Source: RHKX01 sp963826475
GTDB lineage: Bacteria > Actinomycetota > Thermoleophilia > Solirubrobacterales > 70-9
Reading direction: 5' to 3'
Length of the DNA stretch: 64,000 bases
NCBI GenBank assembly: GCA_963826475.1
Contig: CAWGXC010000003.1
Location: forward strand, 1,612,001-1,676,000
Numbering within the stretch: the stretch's first letter is position 1; each line of letters opens with the position of its first letter. The notes beneath the pieces were generated by a model. The model ran no database searches, was not told the DNA's origin, and saw nothing but the letters and a program-made list of their open reading frames with translations. Below, piece by piece: positions 18,155-27,256 of this stretch. A program made the translations under genes and the position numbers.

Positions 18155-19795
18155 TCAGGCGCCCACGTCGATCTCGTAGACGTCGACGGGGCCGAGGCCG
18201 GCATAGCTTCGCGTATCGACGATGCGGGATCCCGGTGGCAGGGTCACGTACTCGAGCCCTCCCGTCACCGGGTCGGCGGATGGCACCTTCAGCGTCACCC
18301 GGCCACCGGGCGCAGTCGCGATCGAGTCGTCGGCTGCAACGAGGAAGAGCCGGCCTCCCCGCGCCGTCCGGAGCGCTTCGGAGATGATCGGCACGGGGTC
18401 CGGGGGGAAGTCGAGGAACGGCGGCGGCCCCGCGGTCAGGTAGACGCGGTACTCGTTCGGCCTCGGGGGCAGGTAGACGTCGATCGGCGTCAGCGGGACC
18501 GGAGCGAGGACCGGGGAGAGCATGTCGACGACGACGTCGTCGGGGCCGGCCTGCGCCTCGATGAATTCCGCCGCGGAGCGGAAGTCGATGGTCGAGGTGG
18601 TGGTCTCCGTCGACTTCACCGCACCGATCGAAAAGACCGCCAGAAGGGCGGCGGCGCAGGCTCCGCCGACCATCGGCCCGGCCGCAACGAGAATGGCCCC
18701 GATCGACAGGGCGAAGCCACCGGACGCCGTATTCAGATTGCGCGCGCCGAGCAGATCGGACCCGCCGAGCAGGAGTAGGGCGATCTCGGCCAGCGGGGTC
18801 GCGACGAACAGGAGAATCACAAGGGAGGTCCCCCGCGGCTCAGCCGTCACGAGCGGCCGCGGCGACCATCTCAGCCGAGCCGACGCGAACCGGGGAGCGA
18901 GGACGCGGGCGGCGGCGTAAGCCGCCGCGATCGCGAGCCCGACGATGCCGACCGCGACCGCGATCTCCCCCGGTACCCGGTCGGTGGTGTTGAAGGGGTA
19001 GCCGAACGCCCATGCCTCGAAGGCCTCGCGCTTGACGGCGAAGCCGTCACCCTGCAGCTGGGAGAGGATGTCAATGGTCGGCGATCGGAAGTCCTCCAGG
19101 AGGCTCGGCACCCAGGGCAGGAAGGCGACGGCCGCGCCGACGTTCGCCGCGAGCGCCGCACGCCTCGCCTCGGGCCGCGACCAGATGAGCCAGAGCAGCT
19201 GGGCCCCGAGCACGAACGCGGTCGTGTAGTGGGCGTACATGCACAGGCAGGTGAGCGCTCCGTATGCCACCCACCACCGCCTTCGGCCCGTCTGGACGGC
19301 CAGGAGCATGGCCAGGGTCGAGCCGAGCAGGAGTGCGATCGCGACCGAATAAGCGCGGGCGTCGGTCGCGTAGAAGATCATGAACGGATTGAGCGCGAAC
19401 GCCGCGGCAGCGATCACGCCGGCCGCGCGGCTCACCGCACGCCGGCCAACCATGTAGACGAGGGGAATCGACATCGTTCCGGCGATCAGAGCCGGAAGTC
19501 GAGCCATCTCCGGCACCGAGCTCAGCTTCGTGAAGAGCCAGGCCAGAGCGAAGTAGAGGGGAGGCGAGATCTCGGCGTCGGAGGAGACCGTTCGCATCGA
19601 GTCGAGGAAGCTCGAACCCTTGATGACGTAGAGCGTGGAGAGCTCGTCGCCGACGTAAGTCTTGTCGAGATGAACGAAGCGAAGGCTCAGCCCGAGCAGG
19701 GTGAGCAAGGTGACCGCGACCGCCGCGCCGCGGGCGTCGAGCAGATCGGGCAGCCGCTTTCGGAGCCCCACGGCGGACGGCGCGGCTGGGGCCAC
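18155..19795 (-). CDS. GT39-like polytopic membrane glycosyltransferase, family B copy 1
   Basis: 546 residues from a GTG at 19795, eight bases after the PhyH stop. A longer frame from 20236 is the wrong-frame shadow of the dioxygenase. YVGDELSTLYVIKG after the first helix carries the acidic pair of GT-C enzymes. SPPLYFALAW, ARLPALIAG and YSVAIALLLG follow, with about eleven helices and a C-terminal periplasmic domain. The layout matches mannosyltransferases of the ArnT/PMT group that take sugars from polyprenyl phosphate on the outer face. It is closely related to the gene at 27,253-28,788 (same DARAYS/EARAYG and YAHYTT/YTHYTA segments). Confidence 0.82.
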   Translation of the reverse strand: MAPAAPSAVGLRKRLPDLLDARGAAVAVTLLTLLGLSLRFVHLDKTYVGDELSTLYVIKGSSFLDSMRTVSSDAEISPPLYFALAWLFTKLSSVPEMARLPALIAGTMSIPLVYMVGRRAVSRAAGVIAAAAFALNPFMIFYATDARAYSVAIALLLGSTLAMLLAVQTGRRRWWVAYGALTCLCMYAHYTTAFVLGAQLLWLIWSRPEARRAALAANVGAAVAFLPWVPSLLEDFRSPTIDILSQLQGDGFAVKREAFEAWAFGYPFNTTDRVPGEIAVAVGIVGLAIAAAYAAARVLAPRFASARLRWSPRPLVTAEPRGTSLVILLFVATPLAEIALLLLGGSDLLGARNLNTASGGFALSIGAILVAAGPMVGGACAAALLAVFSIGAVKSTETTTSTIDFRSAAEFIEAQAGPDDVVVDMLSPVLAPVPLTPIDVYLPPRPNEYRVYLTAGPPPFLDFPPDPVPIISEALRTARGGRLFLVAADDSIATAPGGRVTLKVPSADPVTGGLEYVTLPPGSRIVDTRSYAGLGPVDVYEIDVGA

Positions 19796-19802
19796 GGGGC
19801 GC

Positions 19803-20855
19803 TCAGAAAGCGATCGGGACGTAGCCGTCCGGGTATGCCGAAGGTCCGAAGAACCAGCTCTCGATGGCGTAACGGGGGTTCGGCATCTCGGGGTCGGATC
19901 CGGTCTGGTGGAGGAACAACTCGTCGAACAGGAGGGCGTCCCCGGGGTTGAAGATCGGGCGCACGATCCCTTCGTCCCCGGCGACGCGAGCCGCCATCTG
20001 GTCGGATACCTGGATCGAGAAGCTGGCGCCGTCGGTGCCGACCTCGACGAGCTCCTCGATCCGGCGGGGAATGATGTCCATGCTCGGCGCAACGTCCCCA
20101 CAGCGCGAGAGCGAGAGCCAGACGTTGAGCGATCGAACATCCCCGAGGAACTTGCCATCCTGGTGCCAGGCGCCGGAAACGTCGGGGGTCGCCTTCCGCA
20201 GCGTGCACTTCTGCGCGGAGATCGCGGGCCGCTCACCCAGATACCCCTCGATCACCTCCTGCAGGCCAGCATCGCGGAAGGCCTCCAGCATGTCGAACAT
20301 CAGCCGAGGCGCGTCACAGGCGAGGACCCCGCCCGCCTGCTCGATCCAGGAGCGCTCGGTGACCGCGTACGGTGGCTCGGGAGCGAGCTCGTCGTAAAAG
20401 CCCTCGGCATCGGACTCGCCCGCCTCGAGCGCCGCTCGGACTTCGAATGAACGATCGATGTCGGCCGCCATTGCCAGCGCTCTATCCGGCTCGATCAGAC
20501 CCCGGACCAGCAGACAGCCGTGACCGAGAATCGAGCCTCGCAGCAGCTGCGGGGTCAGGCTCTCGGGCGAGATCTCGGGCACGCGCGTCTGCTCGCCGAT
20601 CGCGGGGAGCTCGCTCGCCGGAGTGGCGAATTCAGGATTGGACGCACGATCCTCAAGGAGCTTGATGCCGGCAACGTGACGCAGGCGGCGAATCTCCCAC
20701 TCCAGCTTGGGATCGCGCGACTCGCGGTTGGCCTCGTCCAGCAACGCGACCGCCGCGAACGGGTCTCCCTCGGCCTCCATTCGCTTGGCCTGGGTGACTT
20801 CGTCACGCTCCGCGACGACCGCCCCGCCGCCGTTCTTTCGCCGTCCAAAGATCAT
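19803..20855 (-). CDS. PhyH-type Fe(II)/2-oxoglutarate dioxygenase, copy 2
   Basis: 350 residues from the ATG at 20855; a longer open frame upstream is antisense to the methyltransferase at 20,982. H231-Q-D233 (AWHQDGKFLG), H316 (LFLHQTG) and R328 (RYAIESWFF) are the iron and 2-oxoglutarate ligands. Residues 1-70 form a basic then helical extension (FGRRKNGGG, ERDEVTQAKRMEAEGD). The core is strongly similar to copy 1 at 6,950 (LGERPAIS, DxRSLNVWL, PGDALLFD, GPSAYPD), so one arose by duplication. It is first in the operon with the GT39-like membrane enzyme. A hydroxylation on a sugar or lipid-linked intermediate is inferred. Confidence 0.85.
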   Translation of the reverse strand: MIFGRRKNGGGAVVAERDEVTQAKRMEAEGDPFAAVALLDEANRESRDPKLEWEIRRLRHVAGIKLLEDRASNPEFATPASELPAIGEQTRVPEISPESLTPQLLRGSILGHGCLLVRGLIEPDRALAMAADIDRSFEVRAALEAGESDAEGFYDELAPEPPYAVTERSWIEQAGGVLACDAPRLMFDMLEAFRDAGLQEVIEGYLGERPAISAQKCTLRKATPDVSGAWHQDGKFLGDVRSLNVWLSLSRCGDVAPSMDIIPRRIEELVEVGTDGASFSIQVSDQMAARVAGDEGIVRPIFNPGDALLFDELFLHQTGSDPEMPNPRYAIESWFFGPSAYPDGYVPIAF

Positions 20856-20981
20856 CCGGTTCAAAAGCTCCTGTAGTCGAAGTGGGTGCGCGGCCAACGT
20901 AGCAGTTGAAACCCCCGGTTCCGAGGGCGCGAGGCAGGGGAGAACGTCCTCCCGGAGGGAGCCTGGGAAGATGCTCTGCCT

Positions 20982-21749
20982 TTGACCGCGAAGATCACAG
21001 GCGAGCGCGTGGCAAGCCCCGAGGGGGGCTTCAATCCGACGTGGCAACGGCACGTCGCCGCGTATGGCCTCAGCGCCGCTCACCTGCGAGACGGCAGGGT
21101 GCTCGACCTGGGCTGCGGCGTCGGCCACAGCTACCACCTGCTCGCGCCGCGAGTGACGATCGGGGTTGACATCGACGCCGGAGCGCTCGCGGGCCAGGAG
21201 CGCGAAACGCGGGTCGCCGACATGCGCGATCTGCCGTTCGCCGACGGCGAGTTTCCCTCGGTCCTCTCGGTTCAATCGCTCGAGCACGTCCCTGACCCGG
21301 ACGCGGTCCTCGCCGAAGTCAGTCGTGTCCTCGAGCCCGACGGCGTGGCCGTGTTCGTCACGCCGAACCGCCTGACCCTTGGACGGCCCGACGAGATCAT
21401 CGATCCGTACCACCACGTCGAGTTCGACGCGGGTGAGCTGCGAGAGCTCTGCGAGCGCCGTTTCGGCGACGTCGAGGTTCGCGGGCTCTTCGGCTCGTCC
21501 GCATACATGGAGCTCTTCGACGAGGAGCGGGCGACGCTGGACCGGACGCTGGCGCGGGATCCCCTCCGCCTTCGGCGGCTGGTCCCGGTGCGCGTCAAGC
21601 AATGGCTCTACGACACGATGTTGCGCCGGCACCGCAAGCACGACGACCCCAGGGCTGCGGCGATCACCCCCGCCGACTTCGAGCTCCGGTCCGAGTCTCT
21701 CGCCGAAGCGCTGGACGTCGTCGCGATCTGCCGCGCTCCGCACAAGTGA
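20982..21749 (+). CDS. Class I SAM-dependent methyltransferase (Methyltransf_11 type)
   Basis: 255 residues from a TTG at 20982. VLDLGCGVGHSYHLL is the SAM-binding loop, GVDIDAGAL the second strand, MRDLPFADGEF and SVQSLEHVPDPDAVL the typical motif region, followed by GVAVFVTPN. This type methylates small substrates or acts on sugars and lipids. The target cannot be read. It opens a plus-strand operon of three genes, with its stop overlapping the start of the next methyltransferase (GTGA), and is divergent from PhyH copy 2, with a 126-base shared upstream region. Part of the glycan locus by position. Confidence 0.83.
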   Translation: MTAKITGERVASPEGGFNPTWQRHVAAYGLSAAHLRDGRVLDLGCGVGHSYHLLAPRVTIGVDIDAGALAGQERETRVADMRDLPFADGEFPSVLSVQSLEHVPDPDAVLAEVSRVLEPDGVAVFVTPNRLTLGRPDEIIDPYHHVEFDAGELRELCERRFGDVEVRGLFGSSAYMELFDEERATLDRTLARDPLRLRRLVPVRVKQWLYDTMLRRHRKHDDPRAAAITPADFELRSESLAEALDVVAICRAPHK

Positions 21750-22642
21750 GCTCGCCGGCCACGACGTGCGTGTGGTGCGGCGCGGTCCTGACCGGCGCGC
21801 AGCTGAAGGGTCGTCGCGATTGCCTCGAGTGCGGCGCGGCCACCACCGATCCCTGGCCGGACGACGAAGAGCTCGAGCGGGCCTACGGGAATTGGTACCG
21901 CCCCCGGTCGGGGGCTCGCTTCTCGATGGCGGGCGACGTCCTCCTCACCCGGACCCGAGGGCTGCTCGCGAAGCGGATCGACGAGATCGCGCCGCCGGGA
22001 CCGATCCTCGACGTCGGCGCCGGCGACGGCACTCTGCTCGACGCGCTCCACGGCCGCGGTCGGGACGCGACGGGCCTCGAGCGCGGCGGGCACCGCCCGG
22101 ACCTCCGTGACGATCCTCTCGAGGCCATCGAGGGCGATGGAGCGTGGGCGGGCGTCGTCTTCTGGCACGCGCTCGAGCACCTGCCCGAACCCGGTGAGGC
22201 GATTCGACAGGCGGCTCGGCTCCTGCGTCCGGGCGGCGTGATCGCCGTCGCCGTGCCGAACAACGGAAGCCTGCAGGCGCGGGCGTTCGGCGACGAGTGG
22301 CTTCACCTCGACATCCCCCGGCATCTCGTTCACCTTTCGAAGTCGAGCCTGCTCGCCGGCCTCGAACGCGCCGGGTTCGAGGTCGAGCGCGTCTCCAGCG
22401 TTCGCGGCGGGCAGATCGTCGTCGGGTGGCTGGACGGGCTCGTCGGCCGGCTTCCCGGCGGACTCGACCTCTACCAGGCGCTCCGTCGTCCCGAGGCGCA
22501 GAGCGTCCGCCTCGATCGCGGCCGCAGGCTCGCCTCCGTCGTCGTCGGCGTCGTCCTGCTGCCGGTCGCGGCGGCCTGCGCCGCGGTCGAGCTCGCAATG
22601 CGGCGGGGCGGAACCATCTACGTTGAGGGACGCCGTGCCTGA
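21746..22642 (+). CDS. Zinc-ribbon SAM-dependent methyltransferase
   Basis: 298 residues from the GTG at 21746, which overlaps the previous stop. Four cysteines (C8, C11, C26, C29; CVWC and CLEC) form an N-terminal zinc ribbon. ILDVGAGDGTLLDAL is the SAM loop and FWHALEHLPEPGEAI the post-motif helix. A hydrophobic stretch near residues 265-285 (VVVGVVLLPVAAAC) may anchor the C-terminus in the membrane. Zinc-ribbon Methyltransf_23 proteins are common in capsule and O-antigen clusters, where they methylate sugars or cap chains. A capping role would suit the Wzt recognition domain, but this is inference. Confidence 0.82.
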   Translation: MSSPATTCVWCGAVLTGAQLKGRRDCLECGAATTDPWPDDEELERAYGNWYRPRSGARFSMAGDVLLTRTRGLLAKRIDEIAPPGPILDVGAGDGTLLDALHGRGRDATGLERGGHRPDLRDDPLEAIEGDGAWAGVVFWHALEHLPEPGEAIRQAARLLRPGGVIAVAVPNNGSLQARAFGDEWLHLDIPRHLVHLSKSSLLAGLERAGFEVERVSSVRGGQIVVGWLDGLVGRLPGGLDLYQALRRPEAQSVRLDRGRRLASVVVGVVLLPVAAACAAVELAMRRGGTIYVEGRRA

Positions 22643-23393
22643 GCCAGAATCGAAATCCGGGTCGAAGGTCGTCGTCGTCATGCCCGCGCGCCAGGCTGCC
22701 GCCACCCTGCGCCAGACGGTCTCCGAGATCCCCCTCGACCATGTCGCCGAGATCATCCTCGTCGACGACTCCTCGACCGACGAGACTGTCGCCCTAGCCA
22801 AGGAGCTGCCGCTCGAGGTCGTCTGGCACCCTCACCAGGTCGGCTACGGAGGCAACCAGAAGACCTGTTACATGCAGGCCCTCCACCACGATGCGGACGT
22901 GGTCGTGATGCTCCATCCGGACGGCCAGTACGAGCCCGGGCTGATCCCGGAGATGGTCCGCCCGATCCTGGCCGGGGAGGCCGACCTCGTGCTCGGCTCC
23001 CGCCTCGCGATCCCCGGCGCCGCGATCGCCGCCGGGATGCCTCGCTGGAAGTGGGTGGCGAACCGGTTCCTGACCACGATCCAGAACCGGATCATGGGCA
23101 CGCACCTCACGGAGGCGCACACCGGCTACAGGGCCTACTCGCGGGAGTTGCTGCTGACGGTTCCCTTCCTGCGCAACTCGCTGGACTTCAGCTTCGATTC
23201 AGAGCTGCTCTATCAAGCTGCGGAGTTCGGATTCCGGATCGAGGAGGTTCCCGCCCGCTGCCGCTACTTCGAGGAGATGTCCTCGGTCGGCTTCAAGGTC
23301 GGCGTCGTCTACGGCCTGAAGACGCTCTGGGCCGGCGTTCGGTTGATCCTCCATCGCAACGGGATCTCCCCCTCGCGCAAGTACCGGCGCTGA
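22635..23393 (+). CDS. Glycosyltransferase family 2, dolichyl-phosphate sugar synthase type
   Basis: About 252 residues. I choose the GTG at 22635 because GAGGG lies six bases upstream; a TTG at 22623 is possible. KVVVVMPARQAAATL and ILVDDSSTDET form the nucleotide-binding fold, and MLHPDGQYEP holds the metal-binding DxD-like residues (HPDGQ). GTHLTEAHTGYRAYSR is typical of polyprenyl-phosphate mannose or glucose synthases. No C-terminal membrane helices follow, so the enzyme is soluble or peripheral. It would supply lipid-linked sugar to the GT-C proteins nearby. It overlaps the methyltransferase gene by eight bases. Confidence 0.85.
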   Translation: MPEPESKSGSKVVVVMPARQAAATLRQTVSEIPLDHVAEIILVDDSSTDETVALAKELPLEVVWHPHQVGYGGNQKTCYMQALHHDADVVVMLHPDGQYEPGLIPEMVRPILAGEADLVLGSRLAIPGAAIAAGMPRWKWVANRFLTTIQNRIMGTHLTEAHTGYRAYSRELLLTVPFLRNSLDFSFDSELLYQAAEFGFRIEEVPARCRYFEEMSSVGFKVGVVYGLKTLWAGVRLILHRNGISPSRKYRR

Positions 23394-23402
23394 TCGCCTG
23401 GG

Positions 23403-25712
23403 TCAGCGGGCGACGAGCTCCGCGACCCGCATACCGTCTCCGCCTCTGGCGACCGTCCTCAGGGAGTAGCGCTCGCCGATCTCCTTCAGGACCAGTGCCT
23501 GGAGCGTCGCGATGCCGCTCGGAACGATCGTGCTCTGGCTGACCGGTTCGTCACGGCTCCGGACGTAGCCGGCGAAGACCTTCGAGGCCGGCCCATCGAG
23601 CAGGATCCGGTCGCCGGGCCTGAGGGCACCGACCGCGTCCTCGAGGGCGGTGAGGTGCTCGCTGGGCACGAGGCTGTCCTCCCAGGGATCGCTGAGCGGG
23701 ATCTCGTTGATCCTCCCCGTCCTCATCAGGACCTCGACACCGAGATCGGCGGACGTCAGGACCAGGCTCTCGTGCTCATCGGGCATGTAGCGCTCGAGCA
23801 GGCGCTCCCCCTCCTCGGCGCCAGGTGCAAGCGCCGGGCGGTCCCAGAGCCGCGTCAGTGCGTCGGGCAGCGACCTCCCGCCCGGGGGCGCCAGCGCAAT
23901 CGCGGACTGCGAGAAGCGGAACCCGACGCCCGACCAGGCGACGGCGACGAGAAGCGTCGCGAGCCCGGCCGCCAGCGCGAGCGCGGCTCGGCGGGTCCGG
24001 GGAGGGGCACCTGTCGATGGCCGCAGGAGAAGGTTCAGCCAGAGGGTCCCGATCAGGACGGCGGGCAGCGAGATGTAGGGCAGGATGTGGTCGGCCGAGC
24101 GGTTGACGAAGTAGCTGAACAGCGCGATCCCGTACGCGGTCGAGCCGGTCAACGCGACAAGCGTGGGCCGCTCGCGCTCGATGATCTCCATCCGGCGCAT
24201 GAGCATCAGAACGATGGCCGTGACCGAGGCGAGATAGGCGAACCCGACCGCGAGCGCGGGGGTCCATGGTGCGAAGTCATAGGTCAGGTCGCCGATGCCC
24301 CCGACGAGGAACTCGTGAAGGGTCCTGATGTACTCGCCCCAGTTCGGCAGCTCGCCGGTGGCCGCGAGGGTGCCGAGCGCAAACGCGGCGTGCGCCAGCA
24401 GGCAGGCTGCGGCGACCTGGATCGCCCAGCGGGCGAGAAACCCGCGGCGGCCACCCTCCCACAGCGTCCACGCCTGGAAGCCGACCAGCGCAGCGAGCGT
24501 CAGGAGCGTGTAGGCGAACCCCTCGAGCGCCCAGACCGAGGAGACGCCGATGGTGAGCAGCATCAGCGCCCGGGGCACCCGTCCCCCCTGCGGACGGCGG
24601 CTCTCCAGGACCGCTCCCGCGATCACCCCGATCGGGAGGCCGAAGCGAAGCGATCCGTGCTGAAGCAGCCCCCCGATCGGATACTGGAGCCCGTAGACGA
24701 GGACGACGACGGCAACCGTCATTGCGGCCGCGGCGAGCAGGCGCGAGACGCCGGTCAGCCGGAGGATCAGGAAGCCGGTCACGAACACCGCAGCCGTCAG
24801 AAGGCCCTCGATCAGGCCGAGGGTTCCGTTTCCGATCGGGATGAACTCGAACAGCCCGACCAGGAACACGATCGACCCGACGCCGTACTGGGAGAGCGTG
24901 TCCACGAGCATCGCCCCGCCGCCGAGGACGTGGTTGGCCGGACCGAGGAAGAAGTCCTGATGGAACTGGAGGATCGTCGTCTCGTCGGCGCGGGCCGGGT
25001 CGCCGAGGACGAAGATGACGACGTTCGGGACGGCGAAGATCAGCAGCACCACGATCACGGCGTCGATCGCCACTCCCCAGCGGCGCGGGGGTCGTGGCAC
25101 CCGCACGCGCTCAGATCCGGAGACGAGCAGCGCCACGAGCAGGCCGCCGACGACGAGCGGGGTCAGCGCGATCGATCCGAGCTTCGCGAACGCGAGAGCG
25201 AAGAGCGGGGCGAGGACGGCCAGTGCGATCCACCCGGCGAGCGGAGCTCGGCGTTGCCCCGCAAGTCCGAGGAGCAGCCCCCAGGGACGCGAACGGGCGG
25301 CCCTCCACAGCATCGCTGCAGCCGCGGTGCACCAGGCGATCATGGCCAGCAGCAGGAGGACGAGCCCGCTTCCCCAGGGGAGGTGCTCGGAGGCCTTGAC
25401 GAAGAGCAGAGCTCCAGCCAGCGAGCCGATCAGGATCCCGGCAAGAGCCGGCAACGCAGCCGAGTTGGGCCCGGCCGCGATCCGATCGAGGACCCTTGGG
25501 ACCGCCACGAGCGAAAGCGGGAGCAGGACTGCGAACGCGAGCAGGAAGAGGAGCGTCTCGGAGTCCTGATGCTGAGCGGCGAACGGCGGGGGCAGCTCCG
25601 TCGCGGGGATCACCAGCAGGGCGACGGGGGTGGCGACGAAGAAGGCTCCGGCCACGAACGCCACCGTCAGTGCGACGGTCGTGCCGAAGGATGCTTGGCG
25701 CCTCGAGGTCAT
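23403..25712 (-). CDS. Large polytopic membrane protein, probable GT-C type
   Basis: 769 residues with about thirteen to fifteen hydrophobic helices in the first 600, then a soluble domain of about 150 residues ending in MRVAELVAR. A loop after helix seven contains ADETTILQFHQDFFLGP, with acidic residues placed as in lipid-dependent GT-C enzymes, and GLQYPIGGLLQHG follows. I do not recognise a named family. Position at the end of a minus-strand operon with a GT2 lipid-sugar synthase and a GT39-like protein suggests sugar transfer or polymerisation on the outer face. Two bases separate it from the upstream methyltransferase gene. Confidence 0.65.
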   Translation of the reverse strand: MTSRRQASFGTTVALTVAFVAGAFFVATPVALLVIPATELPPPFAAQHQDSETLLFLLAFAVLLPLSLVAVPRVLDRIAAGPNSAALPALAGILIGSLAGALLFVKASEHLPWGSGLVLLLLAMIAWCTAAAAMLWRAARSRPWGLLLGLAGQRRAPLAGWIALAVLAPLFALAFAKLGSIALTPLVVGGLLVALLVSGSERVRVPRPPRRWGVAIDAVIVVLLIFAVPNVVIFVLGDPARADETTILQFHQDFFLGPANHVLGGGAMLVDTLSQYGVGSIVFLVGLFEFIPIGNGTLGLIEGLLTAAVFVTGFLILRLTGVSRLLAAAAMTVAVVVLVYGLQYPIGGLLQHGSLRFGLPIGVIAGAVLESRRPQGGRVPRALMLLTIGVSSVWALEGFAYTLLTLAALVGFQAWTLWEGGRRGFLARWAIQVAAACLLAHAAFALGTLAATGELPNWGEYIRTLHEFLVGGIGDLTYDFAPWTPALAVGFAYLASVTAIVLMLMRRMEIIERERPTLVALTGSTAYGIALFSYFVNRSADHILPYISLPAVLIGTLWLNLLLRPSTGAPPRTRRAALALAAGLATLLVAVAWSGVGFRFSQSAIALAPPGGRSLPDALTRLWDRPALAPGAEEGERLLERYMPDEHESLVLTSADLGVEVLMRTGRINEIPLSDPWEDSLVPSEHLTALEDAVGALRPGDRILLDGPASKVFAGYVRSRDEPVSQSTIVPSGIATLQALVLKEIGERYSLRTVARGGDGMRVAELVAR

Positions 25713-25714
25713 TC

Positions 25715-26464
25715 TCAGGATCCCGGGAGCGGCGCGGCGATCGAGATCAGCGAGACGCCGAACGGAAAGCTCATGCGGTTCAGCAGTCGCCCCTCGAACC
25801 CGAAGATCCGCGCCAGCGGCCCGTTGAGGGTTCCGGATGAATTCACCTCGAAGTCCGAGACGGCCTCGCCCGCCCGCGGCCGCACGCGCCGGAGCAGCCG
25901 GATCGCGGCGATCGGCGGGAAGAGCAGCGTGTTGAAGTAGCTCAACCGCAACGGCGTGAGCCCGGCGCCGATCAGCGCGTCCCTCAACCGACGCCGGGTG
26001 TAGCGGCGCTTGTGGTGCGCGATCTCATCCTGGCTGCCCCACATCCACATGTACGCCGGCACCGTGATCAGGATGATCCCGCTCGGAGCCAGCACCCTTC
26101 GCGCATCCGTCAGCAGGGCGTGGTCGTCGTCGACGTGCTCGATGACGTCGAGCAGCGTGACGACCTCGAACGAGCCCGCGGCAAATGGCAGCGTCGCGCC
26201 CTCGGACAGGCTCACCGGCCAGCCGCGGCGCCGGCAGAGCTCAACTGCCGCGGGCTCCGCATCGACGCCCTCGACCCGGCCGAACCGGCTGAGCTCGGCC
26301 AGGTTCGTTCCCGTTCCACAGCCGACGTCGAGGATCCGCACGCCCGGATCGCTGGAGGCGGGCAGCCGACTCTCCAGCGCCGAACCGATCACGCGACGCC
26401 GGCCGGTGAACCACCAGTGCTCGTCCTGGATCCGCGCGTACTCCTCGTAGAACCGCTCCTCCAT
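25715..26464 (-). CDS. Class I SAM-dependent methyltransferase
   Basis: 249 residues. The N-terminus FYEEYARIQDEHWWFTGRR is the signature of a methyltransferase group common in surface-glycan clusters. ILDVGCGTGTNL is the SAM loop, GVDAEPAAVEL the acidic turn and TLLDVIEHVDDDHAL the motif region. The last 90 residues (RRYTRRRLRDAL.., YFNTLLFPP) include a hydrophobic stretch that may contact lipid. It probably methylates a sugar or lipid-linked intermediate. The gene sits in the operon 29,595-23,403, six bases after the GT2 gene. Confidence 0.83.
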   Translation of the reverse strand: MEERFYEEYARIQDEHWWFTGRRRVIGSALESRLPASSDPGVRILDVGCGTGTNLAELSRFGRVEGVDAEPAAVELCRRRGWPVSLSEGATLPFAAGSFEVVTLLDVIEHVDDDHALLTDARRVLAPSGIILITVPAYMWMWGSQDEIAHHKRRYTRRRLRDALIGAGLTPLRLSYFNTLLFPPIAAIRLLRRVRPRAGEAVSDFEVNSSGTLNGPLARIFGFEGRLLNRMSFPFGVSLISIAAPLPGS

Positions 26465-26470
26465 GCGGCC

Positions 26471-27256
26471 TCAGTCGGCCGCTGGACCGGGAGTGAGCAG
26501 GATCTCGAGCTGCTCATCCTCCTGACGATCCTGCGCCATCCGGGCGAGGTGGCGGCGGCCGGGGAAGTAGATGCGCTTCCACATGACCGCGATCTCCCGG
26601 AGGGTTGCGAGCACGTGCGAAGGACGCACGGTGGTCTCCCCGGCGAGGCGCGGGTAGTGGCGGACGCCCTTCTCGAGCAGCCGGAAGTTCCAGCGCCGGG
26701 ACTTGGCGACGAGCTCCGTGTCGACGAAGAAGTCGTCGCACTCGATCGTGATCTTCTCGAGCACCTCCCGCCGGAACAGCTTGAACGAGCAATCGACGTC
26801 CCGAACGCGGACCCGGAACAGGAGGCTGACGATGCGGTTGTAGCCCCAGGACGCGATCGAGCGCAGAACCGTGTCGTAGCGATAGACGCGAAACCCGACG
26901 ATCAGGTCGTACTCGTCGACCAGCGGAAGGAAGTGCTTGAGGTCCGAGGGGTCGAACTGGTTGTCGGCGTCCGTGTAGAAGGTCAGATCGCAGCGGGCCA
27001 GCGCGAAGCCCGTGCGCAGCGCCGCGCCATACCCGCGGTTGACCGGATGGGCGGCCAGCCGCACGTGCGGCTGATGCTTCTTCATCAGCTCCCGAGCGAT
27101 TTCGAGCGTCTCGTCGGTGCTGCCGTCGTCGACGACGATCACCTCGAACTCGGAGACGAGCTCACCCGTCGCCGCGACCGCCCGATCGACTGCGGTCGAC
27201 AGGCTCTCCGCCTCGTTGAAGGCGGGCAGCACGATGGATATCGAATGTTCGGTCAT
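26471..27256 (-). CDS. Glycosyltransferase family 2, polyprenyl-phosphate sugar synthase type
   Basis: 261 residues from an ATG at 27256 that overlaps the upstream stop (ATGA). ISIVLPAFNEAESL and VIVVDDGSTDET are the nucleotide-binding fold. FYTDADNQFDPSDL carries the DAD metal site. VDCSFKLFRREVLE is the conserved FKLF segment of dolichol-phosphate mannose synthase-like enzymes. No membrane helices are present after residue 220, so it is of the soluble type. Coupling to the GT39-like gene suggests that it makes the lipid-linked donor used by that protein. Confidence 0.88.
   Translation of the reverse strand: MTEHSISIVLPAFNEAESLSTAVDRAVAATGELVSEFEVIVVDDGSTDETLEIARELMKKHQPHVRLAAHPVNRGYGAALRTGFALARCDLTFYTDADNQFDPSDLKHFLPLVDEYDLIVGFRVYRYDTVLRSIASWGYNRIVSLLFRVRVRDVDCSFKLFRREVLEKITIECDDFFVDTELVAKSRRWNFRLLEKGVRHYPRLAGETTVRPSHVLATLREIAVMWKRIYFPGRRHLARMAQDRQEDEQLEILLTPGPAAD

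Noticed and set aside
23388..23408. Dyad cgctga...tcagcg between convergent genes
   Set aside because: Half of each arm is simply the TGA stop codon of the two convergent genes, so the symmetry is largely forced.
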